Source: Corynebacterium sp. MSK008
GTDB lineage: Bacteria > Actinomycetota > Actinomycetes > Mycobacteriales > Mycobacteriaceae
Direction of reading: 5' to 3'
DNA: 64,000 bases
Assembly: GCF_030232585.1 (NCBI RefSeq)
Contig: NZ_JASPJX010000002.1
Coordinates: 124,001-188,000, forward strand
Below, piece by piece: positions 43,701 through 52,274 of this stretch. Below the pieces are notes generated by a model. It did no database searches. It saw only the letters and a program-made list of their open reading frames with translations, and was not told the origin of the DNA. The position numbers were made by a program, and so were the translations under genes. Position 1 is the first letter of the stretch, and each line of letters starts with the position of its first letter.

Positions 43701-45293
43701 TTGACCGATGTGACCCGATATCCGCACCTCGCTGGTCAGCAACCAGATCTCTACCGCGGATTCATGGAGCGGACGTGGGGCAATGCTTCCGATCTGGGAA
43801 TTACTTCACTCATCCATCCCGAGTCGCACTTTACGGAGAAAAAGGCGGCTCCTCTGCGCCGTGGTGCGTATCTGCGGCTACGGAGGCATTGGCACTTTGT
43901 TAATGAGCTTGTTCTCTTCGACATTGCGCACATCTTCTTCTACGGAATTCATACGTATGCCTGGCCACGAACCTCGCCCCGATTTCTATCGGCTGTCCAT
44001 CTCTATCACCCGAAAACGGCTGTTGAGTCGTTACAGCACAATGGACGTGGGCCGAAGCCCGGTTTCAAGGACGAGAACAACAACTGGGATCTGCGGCCGC
44101 ATAGAGATCGGATTCAAACCGTGGACTCCCGCACCCTGCAGGTTTGGCACTCGATATTGGAGGACGATTCCGTCACCGCAGGCGAAGCGCGCATGGTTTA
44201 TTCGGTGAACACTGACGCATCGGTGGTTCTTGAAAAGCTCGCTGCGTCGCCACGAATTCGAGATCTCGGATTTCAGTTCTCTAGGGGATGGGATGAATCT
44301 ATCGACAGAAAAGCTGGATATTTTGATACCGGGTGGGAACGCCCGGAGAGTTGGCGAAGCGCAATCCTTCAAGGACCACATCTTGGCGTATCGACTCCGC
44401 TCTTCAAGGAACCCAATCCGACACTAAAAAGCAAGGGTGACTGGAAGCCGATCGATCTCGAAGAAGTCGAACCGCGATTTATACCGGCGACCGCTTATCA
44501 GCCGGTTCTCTCCACGGACAATTACGACAGTGATTACTCACACTGGACTCTAAACGAAGGGAAGAGCAGCGCGCGCAATTTCTTCCGAATTGCTTGGCGT
44601 CGAATGGGGGCTATGACTGGGGTTAGGACCCTCTATCCCGCCGTGATCCCACCAGGCGCAGCGCATGTTAATGCGGTTGAGTGTGGAGCAGTCACGCAAT
44701 CGGATTTCGAGACTGTGAGCACGGGGGCAGTGCTATCGAGCATTCTCGCTGACTTCCAGATAAGAGCTTCGGGAAACTCAAATCTGTATGGCAGGGTGGT
44801 AGAGAACCTTCCATTGCCCGATATGGGCGTGCTGAGAAGCGTTGCCGTCGCGAATTACCTTCGCCTCAACTGCCTTACCGAAGCCTATGCCCCGTTGTGG
44901 GAGGAGGTTGTGGGGGAACCTTGGGGCGTCGATACGCCTTTGCGTAAGGATGAGGAGCGGCGTGCTGCGCAGGTGGAGATTGATGCGATTGTGGCGTTGT
45001 CGTTGGGTGTGACGGCGGATGAGTTGTGCATGATTTATCGGACGCAGTTTCCGGTGATGCGGCGTTATGACCAGGAGGATCGGTTTGATGCGAATGGTCG
45101 GAAGGTGCCGAAGGAGATTGTGAAGGCTGACGCGAAGTTGAAGGACAGCGCGGAGTTGTCGGTGGCGGATCGGACGTGGACGCATCCGCAGTCGGGTGTG
45201 GAGTACGTCTACGAGTACCCGTTTAGGCAGCTGGACCGGGAGGCGGATATGCGGGAGGCGTATAGGAAGTTTGCGCAAGCGAAGAGGGCATAG
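40728..45293 (+). CDS. drmMI: Large DNA adenine methyltransferase, DISARM DrmMI / Eco57I-like
   Basis: A 1521-aa N6-adenine methyltransferase. Motif [16 protein letters not shown] near residue 555; [20 protein letters not shown] about 605-625; catalytic NPPW in [11 protein letters not shown] near 927. The N-terminal ~550 residues are helical with no recognised enzyme motif. It pairs with drmD and should mark host DNA, or form part of a restriction complex. The gene is a mosaic: bases up to about 43.7 kb have host-like GC-rich codons, 43.7-44.9 kb (the expected target-recognition region) is visibly AT-richer, and from 44,900 the 3' end belongs to a family of repeats found again downstream. Confidence 0.82.
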   Translation: MATYDSIINVDEWISDHYFTTDETKGESFTKRVKNRTKEWAQLEEESNTPSPIKRFQVERGELQQAFATQSPTDALVRTAFSYGAPTAQTYTRAGEKFTYQGWVGNAGTLVVISAEANEDTTEEDLTTLPITGGIAAEGKEPEKAKVSKLVGDLFLAAEPPEFIVVLADAWAVVAERESWPLGRYLAVNLQLAVERNDTKKAGELERVAVILARENLERAADGTTWWAETREESQQHAVKVSGDLRDAVRESIEIIGNDVLDRRRDQNLSLDGVDGNELAHQSLRYLYRILFLLFAEASPELAILPTGAPEYVEGYGLDRLRDQILNPPVTDKARRGTHLYDSLQLLFTQVNDGHEPHEVAGADEDAQNEGLTFRNLEADLFKREATSLIDEVKLSNDALTRVLQNLLLSKVSAGKDRGFISYATLGVTELGQVYEGLMSYHGFIAQEDLYEVAPKGDASKGSWVLPTHAADSVPQDSFVMETRQMEEGGTSKVRREHPAGSFVFRQSSRDRERSASFYTPQVLTEFTVGQAIEVLQEEDRIETSDDVLSLTICEPAMGSGAFAVEAVRQLAELYLKLREDELDTQINPEKRAVELQKVKAHIALHQVYGVDLNPTAVELAEISLWLDTMTSQLKAPWFGLHLRRGNSLIGALRSTYSTAQLKKREWLSSVPRREPVQNLAEAIDAGETRDLNAAGRIHQFLLPSSTWGAAADAKDLKKLAADEIKAMKAWRRSVTGKAPTKEQAKKLTNLAARVESMWAITLSKMRIAEDQIRRDIDIWGRETEHTAKNVRREQIERELLHSAEGAYLRLRLVMDAWNALTFWPLTAADELPDFEEWIATLTDILGKDITSRDASQTQLGKGSNWDELTVMEHTDIEFSGAPKMATVLANHPWLKTVQQVAAEQGFFHWDLDFAAVFARGGFDLQVGNPPWVRPRTDLDALYSEADPWFSLAHKPTQAEKKERREQWNEDEQTREIVYWGLGESVATSAVLTDVTRYPHLAGQQPDLYRGFMERTWGNASDLGITSLIHPESHFTEKKAAPLRRGAYLRLRRHWHFVNELVLFDIAHIFFYGIHTYAWPRTSPRFLSAVHLYHPKTAVESLQHNGRGPKPGFKDENNNWDLRPHRDRIQTVDSRTLQVWHSILEDDSVTAGEARMVYSVNTDASVVLEKLAASPRIRDLGFQFSRGWDESIDRKAGYFDTGWERPESWRSAILQGPHLGVSTPLFKEPNPTLKSKGDWKPIDLEEVEPRFIPATAYQPVLSTDNYDSDYSHWTLNEGKSSARNFFRIAWRRMGAMTGVRTLYPAVIPPGAAHVNAVECGAVTQSDFETVSTGAVLSSILADFQIRASGNSNLYGRVVENLPLPDMGVLRSVAVANYLRLNCLTEAYAPLWEEVVGEPWGVDTPLRKDEERRAAQVEIDAIVALSLGVTADELCMIYRTQFPVMRRYDQEDRFDANGRKVPKEIVKADAKLKDSAELSVADRTWTHPQSGVEYVYEYPFRQLDREADMREAYRKFAQAKRA
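44900..45290 (+). repeat. Methyltransferase 3'-end repeat, copy A (within the gene)
   Basis: Encodes the last ~130 residues, from [19 protein letters not shown] to [14 protein letters not shown]. Copies B-E downstream align to it in the same orientation. Copy A and copy E match almost base for base from GGAGGAGGTTGTGGGGGAAC to about 45,115, diverge for about 35 bp, then match again to GGGAGGCGTA. Confidence 0.92.
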
Positions 45294-45391
45294 TTCAAAA
45301 GTCGCAAAGTTTGACGAAAATATGTTCGGAATGCTCCTGTCGGTTGTCAATCAATTCTGTAGCGTATGCGCGAGTCGAAGGGAGTCAAGCG

Positions 45392-46450
45392 ATGAGTGTT
45401 GCGCAGGTTCGTAATCAAATTGAACGAAAACGTAAGCAAAGGTTGGATGCCGAAAAGAAGTTAGGTGAGTTTCGAAACAAGGAGTCTTCAAAATTCTCCG
45501 AGGCAGTCAAACTTCGCCAACAAGCCGACAAAGCTGCAAGTGAATCGACCCGCAAGAGCAGATTGCGCGAGGCCGAACGCAAAGAGAGGGATGCTATTTC
45601 CGCTGGAAAAGAGGCATCCTCATGGCAGAGAAAACTAGATACCCTTCGTAAAGAGGAGGATCGGTTGCATACGAGGCTCAATAAAGAGGAGAAGGCGGAA
45701 GCCGACGCGCTGGCGCGACAGCGCCAGCGCGAGCAGCGGCGGGCGGCGCAAAAGGCTGAAATGCAGCAGGCATCAATCTCGAGAAGGATTGAATCGACTG
45801 AAAAATCTTTACGCGAAATTGCGTCGAGGATACCTTCAGTTAAACCCGAAAAGCTTCGGGTCTTGCTATTGGGAGCCGCTTCGAGGGGCGATCTCCGCGT
45901 ATCACGAGAACAGAGCCGCATCCGCGCAGCGGTTGAATCAGCGTTGCACCGTGACCAGATTGAGATTGATGCGCGTCCTTCTGCGACACCGGGTGACCTA
46001 CTCGACGGGCTGAGCAAATTCCGGCCCCATGTTGTCCACTTTTCTGGGCACGGAAACTCAAACTTGATTCAGTTTGAGGATGATGAAGACGACCTACATG
46101 ACGGTGTGGTGGTGACAGCTAGAGCTTTTTCAAGCGCGATACAGGCGACCGATTACTCCCCTACCCTTGTTGTTCTCAATTCCTGCAGCTCGGCCCCTCA
46201 AGCCGCGAAGCTAGTCGAGGAGATAGTCCCTTTTGCTATCGGAATGGCCGACAGTATCGATGACGCTGATGCCATCAGTTACGCCGCGCGCTTTTACGCG
46301 TCTGTTGCGAATGGTGAAAGTATAAGATCAGCCCACAGTTTGGGAAAGGTGGCTCTTGAACTGGCTGGACTATCGGGTGCTGAACTACCGACTTTGTGTT
46401 GGGCCGAAGATACGGACCCTCGGAAGGCCCATCTTGTCAAGCCTATTTAG
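45392..46450 (+). CDS. CHAT-domain (caspase-like) protein with N-terminal coiled coil
   Basis: A 352-aa protein from ATG 45392 (GGGAGTCAAGCG upstream). Residues 1-150 are a Lys/Glu/Arg-rich coiled coil. The C-terminal ~200 residues look like a CHAT/caspase-type peptidase: the catalytic His in HVVHFSGHGN and the Cys in LVVLNSCSSAPQA are both present. In defence systems such peptidases act as death effectors or activators. It lies between methyltransferase repeats A and B with AT-richer, foreign-looking codon use. Confidence 0.75.
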   Translation: MSVAQVRNQIERKRKQRLDAEKKLGEFRNKESSKFSEAVKLRQQADKAASESTRKSRLREAERKERDAISAGKEASSWQRKLDTLRKEEDRLHTRLNKEEKAEADALARQRQREQRRAAQKAEMQQASISRRIESTEKSLREIASRIPSVKPEKLRVLLLGAASRGDLRVSREQSRIRAAVESALHRDQIEIDARPSATPGDLLDGLSKFRPHVVHFSGHGNSNLIQFEDDEDDLHDGVVVTARAFSSAIQATDYSPTLVVLNSCSSAPQAAKLVEEIVPFAIGMADSIDDADAISYAARFYASVANGESIRSAHSLGKVALELAGLSGAELPTLCWAEDTDPRKAHLVKPI

Positions 46451-46502
46451 AACCCTAACGGATGTCTTTGTCATCGCCCACTGTGCCAATGGTCGACCGG
46501 GT

Positions 46503-46792
46503 CCTATGCCCCGTTGTGGGAGGAGGTTATGGAGGAGCCTTCGGGATGTCGATACGCCTTTGCGTAAGGATGAGGAGCGGCGTCTTGTGCAGGTGAAGAT
46601 TGATGCGAATGGTCGGAAGGTGCCGAAGGAGATTGTGAAGGCTGATGCGAAGTTAAAGGGCGGCGCGGAGTTGTCGGTGTTGGATCGGACGTGGACGCAT
46701 CCGCAGTCGGGTGTGGAGTACGTCTACGAGTATCCGTTTGGGCAGTTGGATCGGGAGGCGGATATGCGGGGAGGCGTAGGCACGGTTTGAGG
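46503..46792 (+). pseudogene. Methyltransferase 3'-end repeat, copy B (truncated)
   Basis: Begins CCTATGCCCCGTTGTGGGAG as in copy A upstream of 44,900. It has lost an in-frame 105-bp segment whose ends in copy A are the direct repeat TTGATGCGA (44980 and 45085), a slippage-type deletion. It ends with an extra G (GCGGGGAGGCG) that shifts the frame. The tail GCACGGTTTGAGGG is of the copy D/E type, not the copy A type. Confidence 0.88.
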
Positions 46793-46836
46793 GTGCTTTA
46801 GGCTGGTTTTCACAAGAATTCTGGTGCGGTGAATTG

Positions 46837-48012
46837 ATGGACCATACAGAGACGGCAGAAATGAATAGTCTGAGTTTTGCGCAGAAAATGTTCCTTAAGG
46901 ATGCTTTAGGGTTGAGTTCTGGTTATGTTCTTAGCCTTTCGCGGAACGATGTCCGAGACCTTTTTACAACGGTGGGGATTGACATCGAAAATGACCCACG
47001 CTTTGAGTGGTCAGGTATGTCAGCAGGAAAACTCGTGAACGAGTTCTTCACGCAGGCAAATAATGGCGAGGTGGCTCGTGTTTTGAGTGCACTTGCTGAA
47101 TTACCGGATCGCGCATTCTTAGATGCGAGAATAAATGCGGAAGACTTCAAGGCCGAGGTCGATTCGATTTTGTTCAAAATCGGTGAAACTGGAGCTTCTC
47201 CGGCAATGAAACGCGGTAACTCAACAACTAAAGCGTGGGATACCGGAAGCATTGTAGAATTGACTAGAGTTTTGGTAGTACCTGACATATTCGAACGCGT
47301 TGAACCCCTGTTGCGTTCTGACCACCAGCAGCAGGCGATAGAAGAGGCGTTCAAGCTCGTCCGAGAGCGGCTGCGGTTGCTTACCGGAGAAGAAAAAGCT
47401 TCTGAGGCGTTCGGGCCTAACGGACAAAGCGACAAGTTTTACAGCGCAGTTTTTGGACTTGAGGAGCCGATTAGGGAACTCGACTTAAGAGTCAGGGATC
47501 ATTGTGTGGGTGTAGCTCACACACAACTCGCGATTCAAAATTTCCGCAACGTTCTCTTTCACACTCCTTACAGAGATAGCGAGGCCCGACAGACCCTGCA
47601 ATACCTCGCGCTCGCAAGTCTTGCGTTCGAATCAATCTCTACGCAGTTGCCCCTTACAGTTGCGACTGAAGTTCGCGAGTGGGTGAAAACGAAACGAATG
47701 AGCTACCCGAGCGCTAGAACTTTCTATCGCGATTTCGAGAATGTGAAATGGGCTTCAGACTTTCCGGAGGATATGAGCAAGAGGTTGAATGAGGTGAAAC
47801 GGCCGGTTCTAGAGGTTTTCATCTCATCAGCTGATTTCACCATTGGCTACAACGCTTCCAACATATGGCTTATGTGTTTCCAGCTTGTCGCAGATCAAAT
47901 AGGCTCGGAGGATCTCGAAAGAATCGCGTCCAAACCGACTTTAGACCCGTATGGCCACGATCAAATGGCGGGGTGGGATGAATTTGTTAAATCGATCGGA
48001 CCTGTTGAGTGA
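46837..48012 (+). CDS. Putative HEPN-like (TIGR02391/Ymh-type) defence protein
   Basis: About 391 aa from ATG 46837; ATG 46861 is an alternative. The middle segment (QQAIEEAFKLVRERLRLLTG through FRNVLFHTPY to LQYLALASLAFESI, about residues 165-270) resembles the TIGR02391/Ymh pattern, which is HEPN-related, and contains an RNxxxH motif (RNVLFH). HEPN proteins are often RNases of abortive systems. The rest is unrecognised. AT-rich, located between repeats B and C. Confidence 0.55.
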   Translation: MDHTETAEMNSLSFAQKMFLKDALGLSSGYVLSLSRNDVRDLFTTVGIDIENDPRFEWSGMSAGKLVNEFFTQANNGEVARVLSALAELPDRAFLDARINAEDFKAEVDSILFKIGETGASPAMKRGNSTTKAWDTGSIVELTRVLVVPDIFERVEPLLRSDHQQQAIEEAFKLVRERLRLLTGEEKASEAFGPNGQSDKFYSAVFGLEEPIRELDLRVRDHCVGVAHTQLAIQNFRNVLFHTPYRDSEARQTLQYLALASLAFESISTQLPLTVATEVREWVKTKRMSYPSARTFYRDFENVKWASDFPEDMSKRLNEVKRPVLEVFISSADFTIGYNASNIWLMCFQLVADQIGSEDLERIASKPTLDPYGHDQMAGWDEFVKSIGPVE

Positions 48013-48066
48013 GCTTCCGAACTACTAATGCGATGTGGTAAAAGAGCCTTCAGTGATGACGGCAGT

Positions 48067-48110
48067 AGCTCCCTTTCGGGCCTATTTCAGCTCCCTTTCG
48101 GGCCTATTTC
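48067..48110. repeat. Two tandem 22-bp units
   Basis: AGCTCCCTTTCGGGCCTATT followed by TC, twice in tandem, directly before degenerate repeat C. Possibly a duplication scar. Confidence 0.75.
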
Positions 48111-48117
48111 ACCAAAA

Positions 48118-48397
48118 ATGTTTCGCTGCCGTAAGTGCGATGGCGACCGAGTTGTGCATGAGTTGCTTGGTGTGTGTCGGTTGCGTCGTTATTTTCGGGA
48201 GGATCGGTTAGCCGCGAATGTTCGGAAGGCCTGAAAAAAGACTGCAAAGGTCAATGCAGGTTTGAAGGGCGGTGTGGAGTTTGCAGTGGAAAATCGGACG
48301 TGGACCCGTCCCCAGAAGACGATGGAGCCTGTGTGCGAGTACACATTTAGGCCGCTCGACCGGGGAGGCATCTACAGGGGGTTTGCACGGTTCGACT
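48118..48397 (+). pseudogene. Methyltransferase 3'-end repeat, copy C (highly degenerate)
   Basis: Aligns to copy A with many substitutions and frame disruptions. Recognisable landmarks in order: GAGTTGTGCATGA, GAGGATCGGTTAG, AATGTTCGGAAGG, AATCGGACGTGGACCCG, ACATTTAGGCCGCTCGACCG and GGAGGCATCTACAGGGG. It is the oldest-looking copy and runs directly into the helicase fragment. Confidence 0.75.
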
Positions 48398-48832
48398 GAG
48401 TCTTTCCTTTACCCGGTGTTGGATCACGCGGCGCGGGCTCGCGCTGAGGGGCAACGTGGCACCAAGGCACTGCTGCTGTACCCCATGAATGCGCTGGCGA
48501 ATGACCAGGCGGACCGCCTGGCCAAGCTGCTCACCAGCGAGCCGGCGTTGGCTGGGGTGACGGCGGGTATTTACACGGGTGAGTCGAAGGGTAGCGTCCG
48601 CAAGGTCACGCGGGATTCGTTGATCACTGACCGTGACCAGATGCGCGCGGATCCGCCAGACATTTTGCTCACCAACTACAAGATGTTGGACCAGCTGCTG
48701 TTGCGTGAAGAGGATCGGGAGATCTGGAAACGCTCCGCAACCTCGCTGCAGTACCTGGTGTTGGATGAGTTCCCACGTACGACGATGCGCAGGGGGCGGG
48801 AGGCGTATGCGCGGTTTGAGGGGATGGGTTAA
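48398..48832 (+). pseudogene. Helicase gene fragment fused to methyltransferase tail (repeat D)
   Basis: Bases 48398 to about 48,790 are a close copy of the large helicase at about 60,428-60,830, starting TESFLYPVLDHA just after the Walker A lysine and running through LLLYPMNALANDQADR and ILLTNYKMLDQLLLREEDRE to VLDEF. There the frame shifts and joins the methyltransferase tail (REAYARFEGMG, stop). It lacks Walker A and everything after the DEFH box, so it cannot be an active helicase. Confidence 0.9.
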
Positions 48833-48899
48833 ACGCCCAGCAAGGAGAGAAGCACGAGCGCATCTGTCTCGTCAAGATCAGTGTTGTGGGCGAGCATCT

Positions 48900-48939
48900 C
48901 GACCTGCACTGTAGAACAAGCGTTCCACAGTGCAGGTCG
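48900..48939. repeat. 40-bp near-perfect inverted repeat
   Basis: CGACCTGCACTGT-A-GAAC, spacer AAGC, then GTTC-C-ACAGTGCAGGTCG: 17 paired bases per arm with a single mismatch. No T-run follows, so it may be a recombination or regulatory site rather than a terminator. It lies between the chimeric fragment and the 49006 gene. Confidence 0.75.
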
Positions 48940-49005
48940 TTGGTGGCGCGCTGTTGGCTATTATTCGGGGCTAGAACGATAACCCAGCGAGCTGAGGTGA
49001 TTGAC

Positions 49006-49227
49006 ATGGCAGTTGAAATTAAGACCACAAACAACAAGGAACTCTCGGAGAAGAAACGAGACTATCTCGCTGCTCTCCGCAGGTCCACAGGTCAGCCTTC
49101 TGCGAGCATTGAAGAACTACGTATGCTCGCCCACTCGGGCATGCTAGATAAGTCCGAGCGAGCCTTGTACGACGATTTGAGCGTCGTATTGATGCTGTTG
49201 GGTGAGGGACAACTTGAATCTGCTTGA
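49006..49227 (+). CDS. Small hypothetical protein, first gene of an overlapping pair
   Basis: A 73-aa protein from ATG 49006 (GAGGTGATTGAC upstream). Charged and helical (KKRDYLAALRRSTGQPSASI, then MLDKSERALYDDLS). No family recognised. It overlaps the next gene by 26 bp; a small first gene tightly coupled to a larger second one recalls toxin-antitoxin or effector-regulator pairs, but nothing in the sequence proves this. Confidence 0.6.
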   Translation: MAVEIKTTNNKELSEKKRDYLAALRRSTGQPSASIEELRMLAHSGMLDKSERALYDDLSVVLMLLGEGQLESA

Positions 49228-49933
49228 CGAGGCTGCGCTGTTTCTCGATGAAGTGAGAGAAACGCTTATCGACGCACTCCCACTCGCGTCTGAGTGGGAC
49301 ATTTGCACAAAGGCGTGGCTTAACTCCGACACGAACATCGTTGTAGGTGAATTTGATGCCCCGGTTATCCACGGTGCCGGTCAGCTTGAAAGCGAAGTTG
49401 ATAGCCAAGACTACAGCCAGCTATTCCGCGTCATCGTCCGCTACGAATTAACTTCCGATTCCACCGGCAAGTTCCTCGCCGTGGAAAGAAGTAAATTCGA
49501 GCTGCGGGTAGCTACGTCCCCAGGCATTCGGTTTGAATACGAACGGGGATATACCAGCGCTCCATGCGCCCACATTCATTACTCGGGAGTCACTGGATTG
49601 CTGAGCCCGGCTCTAATGCAGAACTTCCAGGGGAAGTCTGGAAACCCGAGGAAGAAAGGACGGCTGGAAGAACTGCACCTACCGGTGGGTGGCAGACGGT
49701 TTCGCCCGTCGCTCGAAGAATTCCTCTACTTCGTTATCGCCGAGTGCGGGTTTCGGGGCAAACCGGGCTGGGAGCCAATCTTGCTGCAACGGCGGCAAGA
49801 ATGGTTGTTCAAGCAAACGGCTGCCGCAGCAAGGGACTACCCGGAAGCCGCGGCAAGGTCGCTGGAGGATCTCGGATTCTCAGTCACGCCTCCGGCAGGG
49901 TTCTCGCCACGAGTGATTGACGCAAAATGGTAG
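49202..49933 (+). CDS. Hypothetical protein, second gene of an overlapping pair
   Basis: A 243-aa soluble protein from GTG 49202. No motif recognised; the middle is beta-rich (YSQLFRVIVRYELTSDSTG) and the end is helical (RRQEWLFKQTAAAARDYPEA). Its stop TAG overlaps the ATG of repeat E, so that orphan C-terminal module may be translated by coupling. Cargo between repeats D and E. Confidence 0.65.
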   Translation: MRDNLNLLDEAALFLDEVRETLIDALPLASEWDICTKAWLNSDTNIVVGEFDAPVIHGAGQLESEVDSQDYSQLFRVIVRYELTSDSTGKFLAVERSKFELRVATSPGIRFEYERGYTSAPCAHIHYSGVTGLLSPALMQNFQGKSGNPRKKGRLEELHLPVGGRRFRPSLEEFLYFVIAECGFRGKPGWEPILLQRRQEWLFKQTAAAARDYPEAAARSLEDLGFSVTPPAGFSPRVIDAKW

Positions 49934-50385
49934 GGAAAAACTTAGTTAGTAAAGAGCAAGTGGTGTCGGAGGAGGTTGTGGGGGAACCTTGGGGCGTCGA
50001 TACGCCTTTGCGTAAGGATGAGGAGCGGCGTGCTGCGCAGGTGGAGATTGATGCGATTGTGGCGTTGTCGTTGGGTGTGACGGCGGATGAGTTGTGCATG
50101 ATTTATCGGACGCAGTTTCCGGTGATGCGGCGTTATGACCAGGAGGATCGGTTTGATGCGAATGGTCGGAAGGTGCCGAAGGATGTGTTGAAGCTGCAGG
50201 CGAAGTTGCGCGATGGTGAGGAGTTGTCGGTGGCGGATCGGACGTGGGTGCATCCGCAGTCGGGTGTGGAGTACGTGTACGAGTACCCGTTTAGGCAGCT
50301 GGACCGGGAGGCGGATATGCGGGAGGCGTACGCGCGGTTTGAGGGGAGGTACGGGAGTAACGTTCCACTTATCGACTGCGAGTAA
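49927..50385 (+). CDS. Orphan methyltransferase C-terminal module (repeat E)
   Basis: An intact 152-codon frame: an unrelated 14-residue start (MVGKNLVSKEQVVS), then [20 protein letters not shown] to MREAYARFEGRYGSN. It aligns over ~130 residues with the end of the methyltransferase at 40.7-45.3 kb, and the DNA is nearly identical over most of this length (repeat unit 49968-50,340). It differs in a short block (KDVLKLQAKLRDGE against [14 protein letters not shown]) and in the tail. It could be a non-functional duplicate, a silent exchange partner for the gene, or a small expressed domain. Confidence 0.8.
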   Translation: MVGKNLVSKEQVVSEEVVGEPWGVDTPLRKDEERRAAQVEIDAIVALSLGVTADELCMIYRTQFPVMRRYDQEDRFDANGRKVPKDVLKLQAKLRDGEELSVADRTWVHPQSGVEYVYEYPFRQLDREADMREAYARFEGRYGSNVPLIDCE

Positions 50386-50465
50386 TTGTTTGGCCGTGGA
50401 GTCTTGCCGTTCTTCCGGCCGGAGTTGATTTCGTTTTTAGGTGAGGGGAAAGTCTCGAAGGGACG

Positions 50466-52055
50466 ATGAGAGTAGCATCCTGGCACTTCTTTCTACCACT
50501 TCTGGATGTGTTGCCTCTTCCAGATGGGAAAGTCACACTAAAGACGCCGACTGGAATGATATACAGCTCTTTGGGAGAAGCTATGGAGCTCCCTGATGGC
50601 GTCGCGATTATCGCCCACCAAATGTTTGCGCAGGACACGACAGGTACTGCTGAGGAAGCCGTATCTGCGTCTATCGCTACCCGGGTTGCATCTACCCAAC
50701 GGGTCGACGCTCCGTCAGCAGTCCAAATAAGTAAACCTGTCACGGTTCTTGAGGTTGTTGTTAGCCAGAGGTTTAGTAAGACCGGCGATTGGGGGAGGCG
50801 TTCTAATCGGGAGGATGCCTTTTCGCATGCGGTGGCAATGGCAAATGAATGGATTGGTGCTTTGTCGCTAGCGTTACAAATGCCACTAGCAAAGGTGCGC
50901 GTTGAACTTCTACCAAGTGCTCTTCCAGTCGGAATAGGATTGTTTGAGCCTTGGGAAATCCGCCCCGGAAAATTGGCACGTTTAAAGATCGATGGCTGGA
51001 TGCACCTAAGGGAAACCCGACCGGTAGTTTCAACGCATCCCCCGCAGCCGGATGAGTTGGATCTGTGGATCGAGGCTGCGCTAATCAACCATGCTGAGAG
51101 AGGGCCTTTCGTTCGGTCTTCGGAGCTGCTCGAAGAAGCAATTCGTCAACAGAAAGAAACCGGTGAGTATGAGATCGCAATGATTTTGTATGCAGCCTCG
51201 TGCGAATCAGCGATAGACGAACTAGTGCAACATCTGTTGTGGGAACAACAGACGACGCCCCATGAAGCGTCAGAGTTCTTTCTCCGAAGCCGCGCCAAGG
51301 CGAAAAAAGGGGGAACGCCTGTACCAGAATCGGTTGTTTCGCTTATGAAGAAGAAAGCGCTGAGCCTCCTAAGAGGTTCCACTTTTGGTCCGAGCGATGA
51401 GCCGGAACCGTTTAGACAATGGACCAAGTTCGTAGTTGAGCCAAGAAATCATGTAATCCACGGCGGGAAAAGAGTCACCCGTGAGGAGATTGAGAGATGT
51501 GAATGGGCGTTTTTCGTATTCCAGGATTGGGTCAAGAACGAGGTTTTCGCAAGTCGCTCGCGTTTTCCAATCACAACCATCGCGCTCTTGGGTGAAGCCC
51601 AACTCGTTAAACGGGGTGAGTGGGAGCGTTTTTCGCCTATCGAACAGTCGCTCTCGCAACTCCGTATTCGTCTTCAAACCTTCCGTCGCTGGAGTGACAT
51701 GGTTGTCTCGCTACGGAGTAGTCCGACCCTGATAGGTCAGCTGGTAGACCCAGAACAAAGTGTTCTTCAGGTTGTTGTATCCGAGGATGGGCCGAAGGAA
51801 TCATTCCTAGTGCACACGGGCGGTGCTGTTGTTTCGCGCTTACCACCTGAAATCACACATGAGATTGGGCGGCGCGTGCACTTCAGACCCGAGGCCGGTC
51901 CTGTGATCCAGTTGCTGGATTACGAGCTAGATTTCCTTACCGGCCGGGAGGTATGGGAAACCTACCGTTACGAGATGTCTCCCAAACTGCTGTTATACCC
52001 ATCAGATATCGGATACAAAAATGCTCTTGCGCGATTCGCCGAAGATGGCGAGTGA
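50466..52055 (+). CDS. Putative HEPN-domain protein
   Basis: A 529-aa protein. Residues about 235-360 form a helical region (EYEIAMILYAASCESAIDEL) ending in VEPRNHVIHGGKRVTREEIE, an RNxxxH motif of the Apea-like HEPN kind; HEPN domains are commonly RNases in defence. The N- and C-terminal parts are not recognised. AT-rich cargo to the right of repeat E, and the last gene before the IS21 element. Confidence 0.6.
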   Translation: MRVASWHFFLPLLDVLPLPDGKVTLKTPTGMIYSSLGEAMELPDGVAIIAHQMFAQDTTGTAEEAVSASIATRVASTQRVDAPSAVQISKPVTVLEVVVSQRFSKTGDWGRRSNREDAFSHAVAMANEWIGALSLALQMPLAKVRVELLPSALPVGIGLFEPWEIRPGKLARLKIDGWMHLRETRPVVSTHPPQPDELDLWIEAALINHAERGPFVRSSELLEEAIRQQKETGEYEIAMILYAASCESAIDELVQHLLWEQQTTPHEASEFFLRSRAKAKKGGTPVPESVVSLMKKKALSLLRGSTFGPSDEPEPFRQWTKFVVEPRNHVIHGGKRVTREEIERCEWAFFVFQDWVKNEVFASRSRFPITTIALLGEAQLVKRGEWERFSPIEQSLSQLRIRLQTFRRWSDMVVSLRSSPTLIGQLVDPEQSVLQVVVSEDGPKESFLVHTGGAVVSRLPPEITHEIGRRVHFRPEAGPVIQLLDYELDFLTGREVWETYRYEMSPKLLLYPSDIGYKNALARFAEDGE

Positions 52056-52274
52056 GCCACGTTGAATGTTGTGCTACCTAGCTATTACCACCGTTGTGCG
52101 TATCGAGTAACTGTCTCGGGGGAGAAGTCTGGAGACCGCGTGACTTCGAGGCGCGCGACACTACCAGAGATGTCTGATTGTTTAGACCACGTGTTTAGTA
52201 ACGGTGTGGTGAGTTTCGGGTAACGCCCGGGTGAGTATCGAGTAACACCCGGGCGTTTAGGTTGGTAGCGGGGG

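Noticed and set aside
40728-45293. BREX PglX assignment for the large methyltransferase
   Set aside because: No pglZ, brxC, brxA/B or lon-like gene is nearby; the adjacent SNF2 helicase favours a DISARM-like reading.
46356-46790. Functional 144-aa protein from the frame across repeat B
   Set aside because: The frame begins inside the CHAT gene end in another reading frame, and repeat B has a deletion and a frameshifted tail; it is a remnant.
52056-52260. A gene between the HEPN-like gene and IstB
   Set aside because: Only IS21 terminal repeats and short frames without a start context are present.
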